A stretch of 64,000 nucleotides of DNA from JACJXW01 sp964418125 (GCA_964418125.1 CAYQKY010000018.1:19651-83650), one strand, 5' to 3'. Positions 32,372 through 41,466 are shown, numbered from the stretch's first letter. A program made the numbers and translations. Notes: generated by a model not told the origin, from the letters alone.

Positions 32372-34018
32372 TTAGCCGTTCATTGAAGTCAGGAATTCTT
32401 CGTTGCTGGTTGTACCCACCATATGTTTACGCAGGAATTCGAAGGCCTCGTCGGGCTTCATGTCTGCCAGGTGGTTGCGCAGGATGAACATGCGCTGGAG
32501 CGTATCCTTGTCCAGGAGCAGGTCTTCGCGGCGGGTGCTCGACTTGGTGAGGTCGATGGCCGGGAACATACGCTTGTTGGACAGGTTGCGGTCCAGTTGC
32601 AGTTCCATATTGCCGGTACCTTTGAACTCTTCGAAGATCACGCCGTCCATCTTGGAACCCGTATCGATAAGGGCGGTGGCCAGGATGGTCAGGGATCCGC
32701 CGTCTTCAATGTTCCGGGCGGCGCCGAAGAATTTCTTGGGTTTGTGCAGGGCGTTGGCCTCCACACCACCGGAAAGCACCTTGCCGCTGGCCGGAGCCAC
32801 CGTGTTGTAGGCGCGGGCCAGGCGGGTAATGGAGTCCAGCAGGATAACTACGTCGTGCCCGCTTTCCACCAGCCGCTTTGCCTTTTCCAGGACGATGCCG
32901 GCCACGCGGACGTGGTTGTCGGCCGGTTCGTCAAAGGTGGAGGCAACAACTTCGGCGTTTACGCTGCGCTTCATATCGGTAACTTCCTCCGGGCGCTCAT
33001 CGATCAGGAGTACGATCATATAGCATTCGGGGTGGTTTTTCGCAACGGCATTGGCGATATCCTTCAGCAGGAAGGTCTTACCCGTTTTGGGTTGCGCCAC
33101 GATCAGGCCACGCTGGCCTTTTCCGATCGGCGTGAAAAGGTCGATCATGCGGTTGCCGATATCTCTGCCGGTAGGAGAACTTGTCAGTTTGAACTTCTCG
33201 TGCGGGAAGAGCGGCGTCAGGTAATCGAACGGCACCCGGTCCCGGATATCCTGCGGGTCGAGGCCGTTGATCTTGGAAACGCGCAGCAGGGCGAAGTACT
33301 TTTCCCCTTCCTTCGGAGGGCGTATTGCTCCGCGCACCGTATCCCCTGTACGCAGGCCAAAGAGTTTGATCTGAGAGGGGGAAACGTAGATGTCGTCCGG
33401 CGAGGTCAGGTAGTTGTAATCAGAGGAACGCAGGAAACCATACCCATCGGGCATCATTTCCAGAATACCTTCTCCTTCGATGATGCCGTCAAGTTCGATG
33501 TCGAAGGATTCCTCCTGCTTACGAGGCTGGCTCCGGCGTCCACGGCTATCGTCATCATCTCCCCTGTCCCGGCCAGAGCCGGAGGAGCTGTCATTGCTCC
33601 TGCCACGTTGCCTGCGGGAGCCATCGTCTTCGTCCTCCTCTTCATCCCGGGTATCCCGTTTGCGACCGGAAGGGGCGTCATCGGCAACTTTAACTACCCG
33701 GCGTGCCCGGCGGCGCAGACTCCCATCGTCGTCGCTATCATCATCACCATCATCATCACTATCGTCAGATTGATTGGTTTCTTTTTCGGAGTGCGAACGG
33801 CTTTGAGAGCGCTTTCTGGATTCCTTGCCGTTGGAAGAACTTTCTTCATTTTTATTGCTGTCCCCTTTATCAGCATCGCCACCGGCTGCCTGATGATCCA
33901 GGATCTTGTATATCAGTTCCTGTTTGTTCAGCCGTTTGTAGCCTTTAAGTCCGATCTGCTCAGCTAACTCTCTTAGCTCGGGGACAAGCATGTAGTTCAA
34001 TTGTGATATATCCAACAT
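32372..34018 (-). CDS. rho: Transcription termination factor Rho with disordered insert
   Basis: A 548-residue hexameric RNA helicase that ends transcription. The order is a Rho-N domain (1-45, ELRELAEQIGLKGYKRLNKQELIYKIL), a long low-complexity insert (about 45-165) rich in Ser, Asp, Glu and Arg, the RNA-binding cold-shock domain (GILEMMPDGYGFLRS), and the ATPase with Walker A AQPKTGKT, Walker B VILLDSITRLARAYN and LSGGVEANAL. The insert is a charged disordered region; in Bacteroides thetaiotaomicron such an insert is reported to drive condensate formation and control termination. It is the only gene on this strand between its neighbours. Confidence 0.97.
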   Translation of the reverse strand: MLDISQLNYMLVPELRELAEQIGLKGYKRLNKQELIYKILDHQAAGGDADKGDSNKNEESSSNGKESRKRSQSRSHSEKETNQSDDSDDDGDDDSDDDGSLRRRARRVVKVADDAPSGRKRDTRDEEEDEDDGSRRQRGRSNDSSSGSGRDRGDDDDSRGRRSQPRKQEESFDIELDGIIEGEGILEMMPDGYGFLRSSDYNYLTSPDDIYVSPSQIKLFGLRTGDTVRGAIRPPKEGEKYFALLRVSKINGLDPQDIRDRVPFDYLTPLFPHEKFKLTSSPTGRDIGNRMIDLFTPIGKGQRGLIVAQPKTGKTFLLKDIANAVAKNHPECYMIVLLIDERPEEVTDMKRSVNAEVVASTFDEPADNHVRVAGIVLEKAKRLVESGHDVVILLDSITRLARAYNTVAPASGKVLSGGVEANALHKPKKFFGAARNIEDGGSLTILATALIDTGSKMDGVIFEEFKGTGNMELQLDRNLSNKRMFPAIDLTKSSTRREDLLLDKDTLQRMFILRNHLADMKPDEAFEFLRKHMVGTTSNEEFLTSMNG

Positions 34019-34397
34019 AATATACTTGCTTGTATGTTTTTTAGTAAGAAGCTTGTTCTTGTGAAAAAAAATGAAATTGATGTCAGAGAATTTTGCGGAA
34101 AAAAGTGGGGATTCGTGAATTCACCAATCGTTAAAAAATCTCCAAAACTTTTCCTTCTTGTGGCCCGACAACCCTTCTTGATCAAAGTGGGAAATAGCAG
34201 GATAGAGAGTGAAAACACCTCAAGAAATGCTATAAGGCGTTAAGACGTCATGGTGTGCCATTACGCTTTCGTCGCAACAAAAATACATTTAATTTTTAAA
34301 TTCAAATAGTATCTTTGCAAAAAAAGTAACCAAAACTTTTCCCAAAAGTTCAATCCCCAACATCTTTTCTAAACCAAACTGTAATCAATACTGCATT
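34019..34397. other. Divergent spacer between rho and serS
   Basis: The spacer is AT-rich and holds the leaders of both divergent genes. TATCTTTG at 34310-34317 is a good -7 element for serS; its -33 region is only T-rich. For rho no clear TAnnTTTG is visible within 200 bases. No ORF of interest. Confidence 0.6.
34310..34317 (+). promoter_or_regulatory. serS promoter -7 element
   Basis: TATCTTTG fits TAnnTTTG 80 bases before the serS start. The -33 motif is degenerate (a TTT run near 34288). Confidence 0.65.
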
Positions 34398-35675
34398 ATG
34401 CTTGAAGTCAATTTTATCAGAGCGAATAAAGAACGTGTTCTCCAGGGCCTGAAGATCAGAAATTTCACCGGGGAAGAGCTCCGGGTCGTAGACGAAGTCC
34501 TCCAGCTTGACGATACCCGCAAGGATACGCAGACCGAACTAGACAGCATCCTTGCCGAGCGCAACCAGCTGTCCAGGGAGATAGGGGGCCTGTTCAAAGA
34601 AGGCAAAAAAGAGGAGGCGGAAGCCATGCGCCGGCGCGTTTCCGAGCTGAAAGAACGGGCTTCGGAGCTGGAAGAGAAACTCAAGTCCACGGTAGAGGCA
34701 TTGAATGAGGCATTATATACTGTTCCCAACATTCCACATGAATCGGTTCCCGCCGGTAATACCGACACGGACAATGAAGTTTTCAAACCATGGCCCGGAG
34801 AGCTTCCGAAGCTCGAAGCCGGGGCCCTGCCACACTGGGAGCTGGCCCAGAAGTACAACATCTTCGACCTGGAGCTGGGCACCAAGATCACCGGGTCGGG
34901 CTTTCCCCTTTACCGGGGCAAAGGCGCCCGCCTGCAGCGCGCCCTGATCTCCTTTTTCCTGGATGAGGCTGTCAAAGCAGGATACGAAGAGATCATGCCG
35001 CCCCTGCTGGTCAACGAGGATACGGCCCGTGCAACCGGCCAGCTTCCGGATAAAGAGGGGCAGATGTATACGGTAGAACGGGATAACCTATACCTCATTC
35101 CGACCGCCGAGGTGCCGCTGACCAATATTTACCGGGATGTCATCCTCGATGAAAAAGACTTTCCCATTAAGCTGACGGGGTATACGCCCTGCTTCCGCCG
35201 GGAAGCAGGCTCGTACGGCGCACACGTGAGAGGGCTCAACCGGGTCCACCAGTTTGACAAGGTGGAGATTGTGCAGTTTCAGCATCCCGACAGATCTTAT
35301 GACACCCTCTACGAGATGCTGGCCCATGTGGAAGGGGTTCTCCAAAAACTGGAACTGCCTTTCCGCATTCTTCGCCTGTGTGGCGGAGACCTGGGATTCA
35401 CCTCTGCTCTCACCTTCGACTTTGAAGTATATTCCGCTGCTCAGGAACGCTGGCTCGAAGTCAGTTCCGTTTCCAACTTTGAAACCTACCAGAGCAACCG
35501 CATGAAGCTCCGCTTCCGCGACGGCAAGTCCACCCGCCTGGCGCACACCCTCAACGGAAGCGCGCTGGCACTGGCGCGCATCGTCGCAGCGCTGTTGGAA
35601 AACAACCAAACTCCGGATGGAATTGTTATTCCAAAAGCCCTGCAAGACTATACCGGGTTTGAAATTCTGAACTAA
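34398..35675 (+). CDS. serS: Seryl-tRNA synthetase
   Basis: A 425-residue class II aminoacyl-tRNA synthetase that charges tRNA-Ser. The N-terminal 110 residues are the long antiparallel coiled coil that grips the tRNA variable arm (RNQLSREIGGLFKEGKKEEAEAMRRRVSELKER). The catalytic domain shows motif 2 (TPCFRREAGSYG...GLNRVHQFDKVE) and motif 3 (HTLNGSALALARIVAALLE). Length and order are normal. It is followed after 26 bases by a zinc metallopeptidase gene on the same strand. Confidence 0.98.
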   Translation: MLEVNFIRANKERVLQGLKIRNFTGEELRVVDEVLQLDDTRKDTQTELDSILAERNQLSREIGGLFKEGKKEEAEAMRRRVSELKERASELEEKLKSTVEALNEALYTVPNIPHESVPAGNTDTDNEVFKPWPGELPKLEAGALPHWELAQKYNIFDLELGTKITGSGFPLYRGKGARLQRALISFFLDEAVKAGYEEIMPPLLVNEDTARATGQLPDKEGQMYTVERDNLYLIPTAEVPLTNIYRDVILDEKDFPIKLTGYTPCFRREAGSYGAHVRGLNRVHQFDKVEIVQFQHPDRSYDTLYEMLAHVEGVLQKLELPFRILRLCGGDLGFTSALTFDFEVYSAAQERWLEVSSVSNFETYQSNRMKLRFRDGKSTRLAHTLNGSALALARIVAALLENNQTPDGIVIPKALQDYTGFEILN

Positions 35676-35701
35676 AAACTAACCAAAGAGCAGACCAGAC
35701 A

Positions 35702-36394
35702 ATGGGAGCATATTATGGATACTTCATCGTTGCCGGCATTCTTTCCTTCGTCGGCATGGTGATCAGCCAACGGCTGAAGAGCAAGTTTAACAAATACAGC
35801 AACATTCCGATCCGCGCCGGCCTTTCCGGCCAGGAGGTTGCCGAGCAGATGCTGCGCCACTTCGGCATCAATGACGTCAAGGTAGTGGAAGGCCACGGCT
35901 TCCTTACCGACCACTACAATCCCGCTACCAAAACGGTGAGCCTGAGCGAGGGTGTTTACCGGGGCAGGAACATCGCCGCAGCGGCAGTTGCCGCTCATGA
36001 GTGCGGCCACGCTGTCCAACATGCCGAGTCCTACAGCATGCTTCAAGTGCGCTCGGCGCTGGTGCCCATCGTAAATATGTCGGCCATGGCGCAGCAATGG
36101 TTGCTGATCATCGCTTTCCTGACCTTGTCGGCCATGCCTTCGATCATGCTGATCACGATCATCGCTTTTGCAGTAACGACATTGTTCAGCTTCATCACCC
36201 TGCCGGTGGAATTCGACGCCAGCCGGAGAGCACTGGTATGGCTGGACAACAGCGGAGTGGCCCGCGGCCAGGAATACGACGGGGCGAAGGACGCCCTGTG
36301 GTGGGCCGCCATGACCTATGTCACAGCGGCACTCTCCGCCCTGGTGATGGTCTTGTACCTTATCCTCCAATACGCCGGGGCATCCAGAGAATAA
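35702..36394 (+). CDS. Membrane zinc metallopeptidase (YugP-like, Neutral_zn_2)
   Basis: A 230-residue integral membrane protease of the PF04298 family. The zinc motif HECGHAVQH lies in the middle (residues 98-106), with a membrane helix at the N-terminus (YFIVAGILSFVGMVI) and two or three in the second half (WLLIIAFLTLSAMPSIMLITIIAFAVTTLF and LSALVMVLYLILQY). The third ligand is probably Glu in PVEFDASRRAL. The physiological substrates are unknown. It probably shares a transcript with serS. Confidence 0.93.
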   Translation: MGAYYGYFIVAGILSFVGMVISQRLKSKFNKYSNIPIRAGLSGQEVAEQMLRHFGINDVKVVEGHGFLTDHYNPATKTVSLSEGVYRGRNIAAAAVAAHECGHAVQHAESYSMLQVRSALVPIVNMSAMAQQWLLIIAFLTLSAMPSIMLITIIAFAVTTLFSFITLPVEFDASRRALVWLDNSGVARGQEYDGAKDALWWAAMTYVTAALSALVMVLYLILQYAGASRE

Positions 36395-36450
36395 CCCGGG
36401 CAAAGGTGGCCGCCTCGAATTGAAAAAAATCGGGATGATCAGCGTTTTGC

Positions 36451-36481
36451 TTGTAAAAAGTAGGCTTTTGGCTTATTTTTG
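36451..36481 (+). promoter_or_regulatory. frr promoter (TTG-N20-TATTTTTG)
   Basis: TTG at 36451-36453 and TATTTTTG at 36474-36481 with exactly 20 bases between. The predicted start is near 36487, giving a leader of about 75 bases before frr. Confidence 0.85.
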
Positions 36482-36560
36482 GACATTCAACGGAAAAGAC
36501 GGGCTGCCCGCCATTAGGGTAAAGCCTCCGCTAAACTCGATAGACAAAACCTAAGGAATT

Positions 36561-37124
36561 ATGCAGGAAGATGTAAATGAATACATAAAGGAAGCACAAA
36601 TGGCTATGGAGGATTCCATTGAGCACCTTCAGAAGGAACTGGCCACTATTCGCGCCGGTAAAGCCTCTCCCAATATGCTCAGTGGGATAATCGTCCCCTA
36701 TTATGGTTCTCCAACCCCTCTCAACCAGGTCGCCAATGTGAGTACTTCCGATTCCCGGACTATCACCATACAGCCCTGGGAAAAGAATATGCTTGCCCCT
36801 ATTGAAAAGGCCATCTTCGAGGCCAACCTCGGGGTCACTCCGCAAAACAACGGCGAGATCGTGATCATCAATATCCCTCCGCTTACGGAAGAACGCCGTA
36901 AAGAGCTGGTCAAGAAAGCTAAAGCGGTAGGGGAAGATACGAAAATAGGCATCCGCAGCGCCCGCCGCGATGCCATGGAAAAGATCAAAAAAGCGGTCAA
37001 AGCAGGATTCCCGGAAGACGCAGGCAAGCGCAAGGAGGAAGAGGTGGAGAAGCTGACTAAAGATTACTATGATAAGGCAGAAAAGCTGATCGAAAGCAAG
37101 GAGAAGGACATTATGACCATCTAA
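36561..37124 (+). CDS. frr: Ribosome recycling factor
   Basis: A 187-residue ribosome recycling factor, which splits post-termination ribosomes together with EF-G. Family signatures are complete: LATIRAGKASPNMLSGI near residue 30, VSTSDSRTITIQPWEKNMLAPIEKAI, and NDGEI-type PQNNGEIVIINIPPLTEERRKELVKKAK, then IRSARRDAMEKIKK. Length is normal. It has its own promoter and is followed after 126 bases by rpmH with a separate promoter. The usual neighbour pyrH is not seen here. Confidence 0.98.
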   Translation: MQEDVNEYIKEAQMAMEDSIEHLQKELATIRAGKASPNMLSGIIVPYYGSPTPLNQVANVSTSDSRTITIQPWEKNMLAPIEKAIFEANLGVTPQNNGEIVIINIPPLTEERRKELVKKAKAVGEDTKIGIRSARRDAMEKIKKAVKAGFPEDAGKRKEEEVEKLTKDYYDKAEKLIESKEKDIMTI

Positions 37125-37176
37125 GCATGGCTGAATAAACGAGGCCTACTTTTTCTCTAAACAACTGGCGGAGATA

Positions 37177-37208
37177 TTTGCCTGTTTGGCATAATAGCTT
37201 TACCTTTG
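37177..37208 (+). promoter_or_regulatory. rpmH promoter (TTTG-N20-TACCTTTG)
   Basis: TTTG at 37177-37180 and TACCTTTG at 37201-37208, 20 bases apart. The transcript would begin near 37213, about 38 bases before rpmH. Confidence 0.85.
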
Positions 37209-37250
37209 CCGGGCTTTTCAGAATTTTGAGGAATAGAAAAAGCGTCAATA

Positions 37251-37406
37251 ATGAAACGTACATATCAACCTTCTAGAAGGAAGCGCAAGAATAAGCATGG
37301 TTTTCGTTCGAGAATGAGCACCAAGAACGGCCGCAAGGTTCTGGCCAGCCGCCGCGCCAAAGGCCGTCATAAACTGACCGTGTCTGACGAAAAAAGACTC
37401 AAGTAA
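37251..37406 (+). CDS. rpmH: 50S ribosomal protein L34
   Basis: A 51-residue very basic protein, MKRTYQPSRRKRKNKHGF to KLTVSDEKRLK, with the L34 signature (QPSRRKRKNKHGFRSRM and ASRRAKGRHKL). It is a structural protein of the large ribosomal subunit. The rnpA, yidD and yidC genes that often accompany it do not follow; instead a strong terminator and a convergent TPR gene come next. It has its own promoter with a short leader. Confidence 0.98.
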   Translation: MKRTYQPSRRKRKNKHGFRSRMSTKNGRKVLASRRAKGRHKLTVSDEKRLK

Positions 37407-37439
37407 GGATATAACTGTCTGTTGAGACAAGCTTCCTAA

Positions 37440-37485
37440 CGCAAAAAGGTGAAGTAAAGGATCGCTCCGTACTTCACCTTTTTTT
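37440..37485. terminator. Strong terminator after rpmH
   Basis: GCAAAAAGGTGAAGTA pairs almost perfectly with TACTTCACCTTTTTTTGC around a 13-base loop. It is flanked by A and T runs, so it can also end the convergent TPR gene. Confidence 0.9.
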
Positions 37486-37511
37486 GCGTTGCCGTCGGCC
37501 CTGCGAGCCTG

Positions 37512-39317
37512 CTACTGAACGCTATCTCCCCTCAATATCCGGTAGCGCTTGCGGGCTTCTACTGCAAAAGTACTCCCCGAATAATCGATGAACAGGGTCT
37601 CGTAGAGGGTCATTGCCTTTTCCTGGCCTCCGAGATGCGTCTCGTAGAGCTGCGCCAGTTCGTAGATGGCATTATCGGCGCGTATTTCTTCCGGGTGGTT
37701 ATCGATGATAGCCTGCAGCAGGCCCGCGGCTTTTTCGTATTCTCTCTTTTTCCGGGATATCCTGGCTTCCAGGTACAGCACGTCATCTTTCAGGGAGTGG
37801 TCCGGGAATTCCCGTTCCAGTGTATCCAGCTTCAGGAAAGCATCATCGAAGCGGTTTTGAAAGACCAGCAGTTCGGCATCGGCATACAACTGAAGCGCAG
37901 TGGCGGAAGTATCCAGCCCCAGGTTGTCCATAATGAATACGGACAGGTCGAGGGCATCATTGGCGATGAGCTTGGATGTGGAGGCTTTCAGAATATCAAA
38001 CTGTGCCTGAGCCCACTGGAAATCGCCGGTAAAGTAGGAAAGCTTGGCATTGCGGAAGCGAGCTTCATGGCCCAGCTGGTCTTCTTTAAATGCCTTATCG
38101 ACCTGAGAATACAGGAGGGTGGCCTCCCAACGCTCCCCCTGCATGAGGTAGTAATCGGCCAGGTTGATCTTGCCCATAGCCTGAATGGCGGGATTGACGT
38201 TGGGGTACTCGATCATCTCCCTGAGCAGGCTGATCGCCTTGTCGAGGTCATTGATATAGAGCGCTTCCAGTTCGGCAAGCTCCAGGATGATGTTGGCCGT
38301 CACCTTGGACCGGCCGAACTCATTGAGGAATGATTCGTATTCCTGCTCCAGCTGCTCCAATTCTTCGGGGCTGTAATCATAGCCTTCGACCAGTTGGCGG
38401 CGCTTGCAGCGCAGGGATTCCCTTTTGGCGTCAATATAAAAAGTAGAGGAAGGCCCCTTTTCCGTTACGATATAATCATAGGCCATTATGGCAGCTTCGT
38501 AAGCCTTATCATTAGCGGCAATTTCGCCGATGCGGAAGACACGCCCTCCATTTTCACGGAAGCGGCGGTCCAGTGCACGGGCCTGCCGGAATGCATTGCG
38601 GTAGTCCTTTTGCTGGATGAAGACCCAACTGAGCATTTCCGGGTAAAACTCGGCATTGGGGTTGGCCTGTATGCGGGTGTAGAGCTGCGCCTGCAACTCC
38701 TGATAATCTTCGGGGAGCAGGTAGCGCTGGAATATCGATTTGACGCTGTTGGCCCGGCCGGGGTTGGCTTCTATACTGTTGAGATAACTCTCTATCATTT
38801 TGGCAGAATCACCCTTTCGGCGATACAATTCTCCAAGGTTATAAGCAAAGGCCTCTTTATCTCTGAGCAGCTCGGAGCCCCGCTCGTAGGTTTCAATGGC
38901 CAGGCCGTACTTGGTGAGGACCATAAAGGTATTGGCCAGGCGGGTGATCACAAACTGGTCTTTGGGCAGCTTTTCAATGGCCAGGCGATACTGCTCCTCC
39001 GCTTTATCGTCCAGGACCTGCCGTTCGTACAACTTGCCGTAGGTGACGTAGAGCTGCACATTGTCGGGGTCGCGCCGCAACTGTTTTTTAATGACTTGCT
39101 CGCATTCATCAAAGGCATCCATGGCCAGCAGGGATTCAACATAGCGGTCGAAATAGAAGTCATTGAAATTGCTCTGCTTGTAAAGCTTTTCGTATAAGAC
39201 GGCGGCTTTTTCGTATTCGCCGTCGCGGAAGTATTGCTGGGCCAGCTGAGCTTCCTGGCCCCAGGCCGTCAGTGCGGTGAAAATAGCGGCTATCAGAATA
39301 AGGCTCCTCATCATCAC
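37512..39317 (-). CDS. Secreted TPR-repeat protein
   Basis: A 601-residue protein with a signal peptide (SLILIAAIFTALTAWGQ). The whole mature chain is tetratricopeptide repeats, more than ten helix pairs (for example YFRDGEYEKAAVLYEKLY, YGKLYERQVLDDKAEEQYRLAIEKLP and YELAQLYETHLGGQEKAMTLYETLF). It is probably a periplasmic scaffold, and homologues often lie in gliding or envelope clusters. No enzyme motif is visible. It is on the same strand as and downstream of a TonB gene, but a terminator lies between them. Confidence 0.88.
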   Translation of the reverse strand: MMMRSLILIAAIFTALTAWGQEAQLAQQYFRDGEYEKAAVLYEKLYKQSNFNDFYFDRYVESLLAMDAFDECEQVIKKQLRRDPDNVQLYVTYGKLYERQVLDDKAEEQYRLAIEKLPKDQFVITRLANTFMVLTKYGLAIETYERGSELLRDKEAFAYNLGELYRRKGDSAKMIESYLNSIEANPGRANSVKSIFQRYLLPEDYQELQAQLYTRIQANPNAEFYPEMLSWVFIQQKDYRNAFRQARALDRRFRENGGRVFRIGEIAANDKAYEAAIMAYDYIVTEKGPSSTFYIDAKRESLRCKRRQLVEGYDYSPEELEQLEQEYESFLNEFGRSKVTANIILELAELEALYINDLDKAISLLREMIEYPNVNPAIQAMGKINLADYYLMQGERWEATLLYSQVDKAFKEDQLGHEARFRNAKLSYFTGDFQWAQAQFDILKASTSKLIANDALDLSVFIMDNLGLDTSATALQLYADAELLVFQNRFDDAFLKLDTLEREFPDHSLKDDVLYLEARISRKKREYEKAAGLLQAIIDNHPEEIRADNAIYELAQLYETHLGGQEKAMTLYETLFIDYSGSTFAVEARKRYRILRGDSVQ

Positions 39318-39437
39318 TTTTTCAGTTTTTGTATTCAGCCGGGCAGTAGGTATCTGTCCTGAGCAATTTATGGGCTCAATATAAGCGTGCTAGGTTAAAA
39401 ACGCCAGTTTCTCCTAAAAGTTGCTCAGGATAAATAG

Positions 39438-39477
39438 CAGAACGGCTAATGTCCACTTAAGTACATTAGCCGTTCTG
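39438..39477 (-). terminator. Terminator of the tonB gene
   Basis: CAGAACGGCTAATGT (39438-39452) and ACATTAGCCGTTCTG (39463-39477) form a perfect 15-bp stem with a 10-base loop, directly after the tonB stop on the minus strand. A further 10-bp inverted pair (TCCTGAGCAA at 39357-39366, TTGCTCAGGA at 39421-39430) lies beside it. Confidence 0.85.
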
Positions 39478-39503
39478 TTTATTATTTCAGAGGAAGGAGT
39501 GTT

Positions 39504-40418
39504 CTACTCCAGCCTGAACTTCACCGGCAGGTTGAACTGTACCCGTACGGCACGGCCACGTTGCTTGCCGGGGATCCACTTCAGGCCTTCGGTATTCATC
39601 AGGTTGACCACGCGGAGGGCTTCCTGGCCGCACTGGGCGCCGATATCACGCACTACCTTGGCGTCGGCCACCGATCCGTCTTTTTCAACGACGAACTGGA
39701 CTACGACGGTGCCTTCCACACCGTTTTCACGGGCGATGGCGGGGTAGTTGATGTTTTTGTAAATGAACTCCAACATCTTTTTGTCGGCGCACTGCTTCTT
39801 TTCCTGTTTGGTAGGCAGGTCTTCACAACCCGGGAAGCGCGGCATGTCTTCAACCACTTTGAAGATCTCTTCCACTTCCGGCTCTGGCGGCGGCGGGGGC
39901 GGAGGAGGCGGGGGCGGAGGAGCGGACTCCTGTACGGGAGGAGCTTCTACTACCGTTTCATCGTCAACCGACTGGTCGACAAATTCTACTTCTTCTTCCT
40001 CCAGGATCTCCTCATCCGGCACCTCTTCAATTACAGGAGGTGGCGGGGGAGGGGGTGGGGGTGGCGGTTCAGCGGTACGAGGCGGTTCGATCTCAATTTC
40101 TTCATCGAACACCAGTGCGTCATCAGGGATGTACACATCTTCCTCGTATTGGGTCCAACTGAATGCCAGTATCGTCAAGCCAAGAGCTAACACCAGGCCG
40201 AGGTTGAAGAAGGTACCGCTGTACTTAAAGGCGTCTGCCCAGGGGTACTTCGTCCTCGCATCCAATGGTGATTTGCCCGAATGGCTCGCCGCATCTGTGG
40301 AAACATTGGCGGAGCGCTGCGCATAGACCGATTTCATCACAACGATGATCGCTATGATGCCCACGATTATGGCAGACACTAGTCCGGCCAGGGTTCCGCC
40401 GGTTATTGACAAATCCAT
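39504..40418 (-). CDS. Energy transducer TonB
   Basis: A 304-residue TonB-family protein with two N-terminal membrane helices (about 8-28 and 68-88), a periplasmic linker, and a C-terminal TonB domain (INYPAIARENGVEGTVVVQFVVEKDGSV to VRVQFNLPVKF). The linker carries two uninterrupted proline tracts of 11 and 12 residues separated by a Glu-rich segment; these span the periplasm and need EF-P for smooth translation. The CEDLPTKQEKKQCADKK segment resembles the M56/TonB proteins of Bacteroidota. It transmits proton-motive force to outer-membrane receptors, although ExbB/ExbD are not in this window. Confidence 0.93.
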   Translation of the reverse strand: MDLSITGGTLAGLVSAIIVGIIAIIVVMKSVYAQRSANVSTDAASHSGKSPLDARTKYPWADAFKYSGTFFNLGLVLALGLTILAFSWTQYEEDVYIPDDALVFDEEIEIEPPRTAEPPPPPPPPPPPVIEEVPDEEILEEEEVEFVDQSVDDETVVEAPPVQESAPPPPPPPPPPPPEPEVEEIFKVVEDMPRFPGCEDLPTKQEKKQCADKKMLEFIYKNINYPAIARENGVEGTVVVQFVVEKDGSVADAKVVRDIGAQCGQEALRVVNLMNTEGLKWIPGKQRGRAVRVQFNLPVKFRLE

Positions 40419-40430
40419 ACTGACAAGGTT

Positions 40431-40778
40431 TTATTTTATCAAAAAATTTATACCCAAAACTCCTAAAATAGAGCCAATAATATTAGCAATTATATCAAAA
40501 ACTTCAAAGGCCCTGTTCGGGAAAAAGGTGTATTGAACCACTTCCATACTGATCCCGTAAAGGCTGCTGACCATAATTGCTGCTGCCAGAACAAGGGGGG
40601 AAAGGCCGACGGTTCGGTAAAACCCCCAAAGCAAAGAACCGGCCAGAACAAAGTAGGCGGCTGCGTGTGCAAACTTATCCGGCTCCAGTAAATTGGAAAA
40701 GCGTGGCACTGTTACAGCCTGGCCGGTCGACAGCGTAAAGATCAAGGCTGCCCACAGAAGGGCAGGTATGAAATTCAA
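40431..40778 (-). CDS. VanZ-family membrane protein
   Basis: A 115-residue protein with four hydrophobic helices. The VanZ motif is visible as FSNLLEPDKFAHAAAYFVLAGSLLW, then YGISMEVVQYTFFPNRAFEVFDIIANIIGSILG, which includes the conserved Glu, Gln and the Asp-Asn pair. VanZ proteins are small envelope proteins of unclear function linked to glycopeptide and cell-wall stress. It lies between gcvH (upstream) and tonB (downstream, 12 bases) on the same strand, so it may be co-transcribed with either. Confidence 0.9.
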   Translation of the reverse strand: MNFIPALLWAALIFTLSTGQAVTVPRFSNLLEPDKFAHAAAYFVLAGSLLWGFYRTVGLSPLVLAAAIMVSSLYGISMEVVQYTFFPNRAFEVFDIIANIIGSILGVLGINFLIK

Positions 40779-40858
40779 TAAATTGGCTCTTTTGCTAGGA
40801 TAGATGCGGGCTGATTTATTTTTGGTGTGTCGAAGATAAGAAAATTTTAATTTTTTTT

Positions 40859-41251
40859 TTAACTCACCATCTTCTCATAGGCTTCAGCATCCATGAGTTC
40901 CTCCAGTTCGCCGGGGTTGGAAACCTCCATTTTAATGATCCAGCCCTCCCCGTAAGGGTCATTATTTACCAGGGTCGGGTCATCACCTTCCGATTCATCC
41001 AGGGCGGGATTGAACTCCAGTATTTTCCCGGAAACCGGCATAAAGAGGTCGGAGGTGGTCTTAACCGCTTCAACGGTGCCGAATACTTCCCCCTGAGAGA
41101 GGTTTTCTCCAACAGTATCTACTTCAATGTAGACCAATTCATCCAATTCACTTTGCGCGAAATCGGTAATGCCTACATAGGCGATTTTACCGCCTTCAAC
41201 GCGGATCCATTCGTGGTCGCTGGTGTACTTCAGGTTGTCCGGAAAGTTCAT
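40859..41251 (-). CDS. gcvH: Glycine cleavage system H protein
   Basis: A 130-residue lipoyl carrier of glycine cleavage. Start ATG 41251 gives MNFPDNLKYTSDHEWIRVEGG, and the lipoylated Lys is residue 64 in GTVEAVKTTSDLFMPVSG. GEGWIIKMEVSNPGELEELMDAEAYEKM completes the family pattern. The upstream frame to 41290 is ignored because the ATG fits the family start. It carries the aminomethyl group between the P, T and L proteins, none of which is in this window. Confidence 0.97.
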   Translation of the reverse strand: MNFPDNLKYTSDHEWIRVEGGKIAYVGITDFAQSELDELVYIEVDTVGENLSQGEVFGTVEAVKTTSDLFMPVSGKILEFNPALDESEGDDPTLVNNDPYGEGWIIKMEVSNPGELEELMDAEAYEKMVS

Positions 41252-41287
41252 GCTTAAGAGTAGTTTGGATGATGTTTTGTAACCGCC

Positions 41288-41295
41288 CAAAAATA
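41288..41295 (-). promoter_or_regulatory. gcvH promoter -7 element
   Basis: The minus strand reads TATTTTTG, placing the transcript start about 30 bases before the gcvH ATG. No clear TTG is seen 20 bases further upstream. Confidence 0.6.
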
Positions 41296-41466
41296 AAGGA
41301 TTTTTAGAGACTGGAAGCGGTTTGGAAAAATTTTCTTTTACAATCGTGCCACAGGCCTGCTTTTGCCGGCAAGGGTTTGCTAAACTTTAAGCCGGCTGCC
41401 TCCAACCAATACTGCTACACATTCTTTAGCTGCACCCAAACCGGGCAGCCGGCCGTATGGCAACTC

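Noticed and set aside
32423..33967. 514-codon plus-strand ORF opposite rho
   Set aside because: Rho is unmistakable on the other strand. The antisense frame is long only because of GC-rich codon bias.
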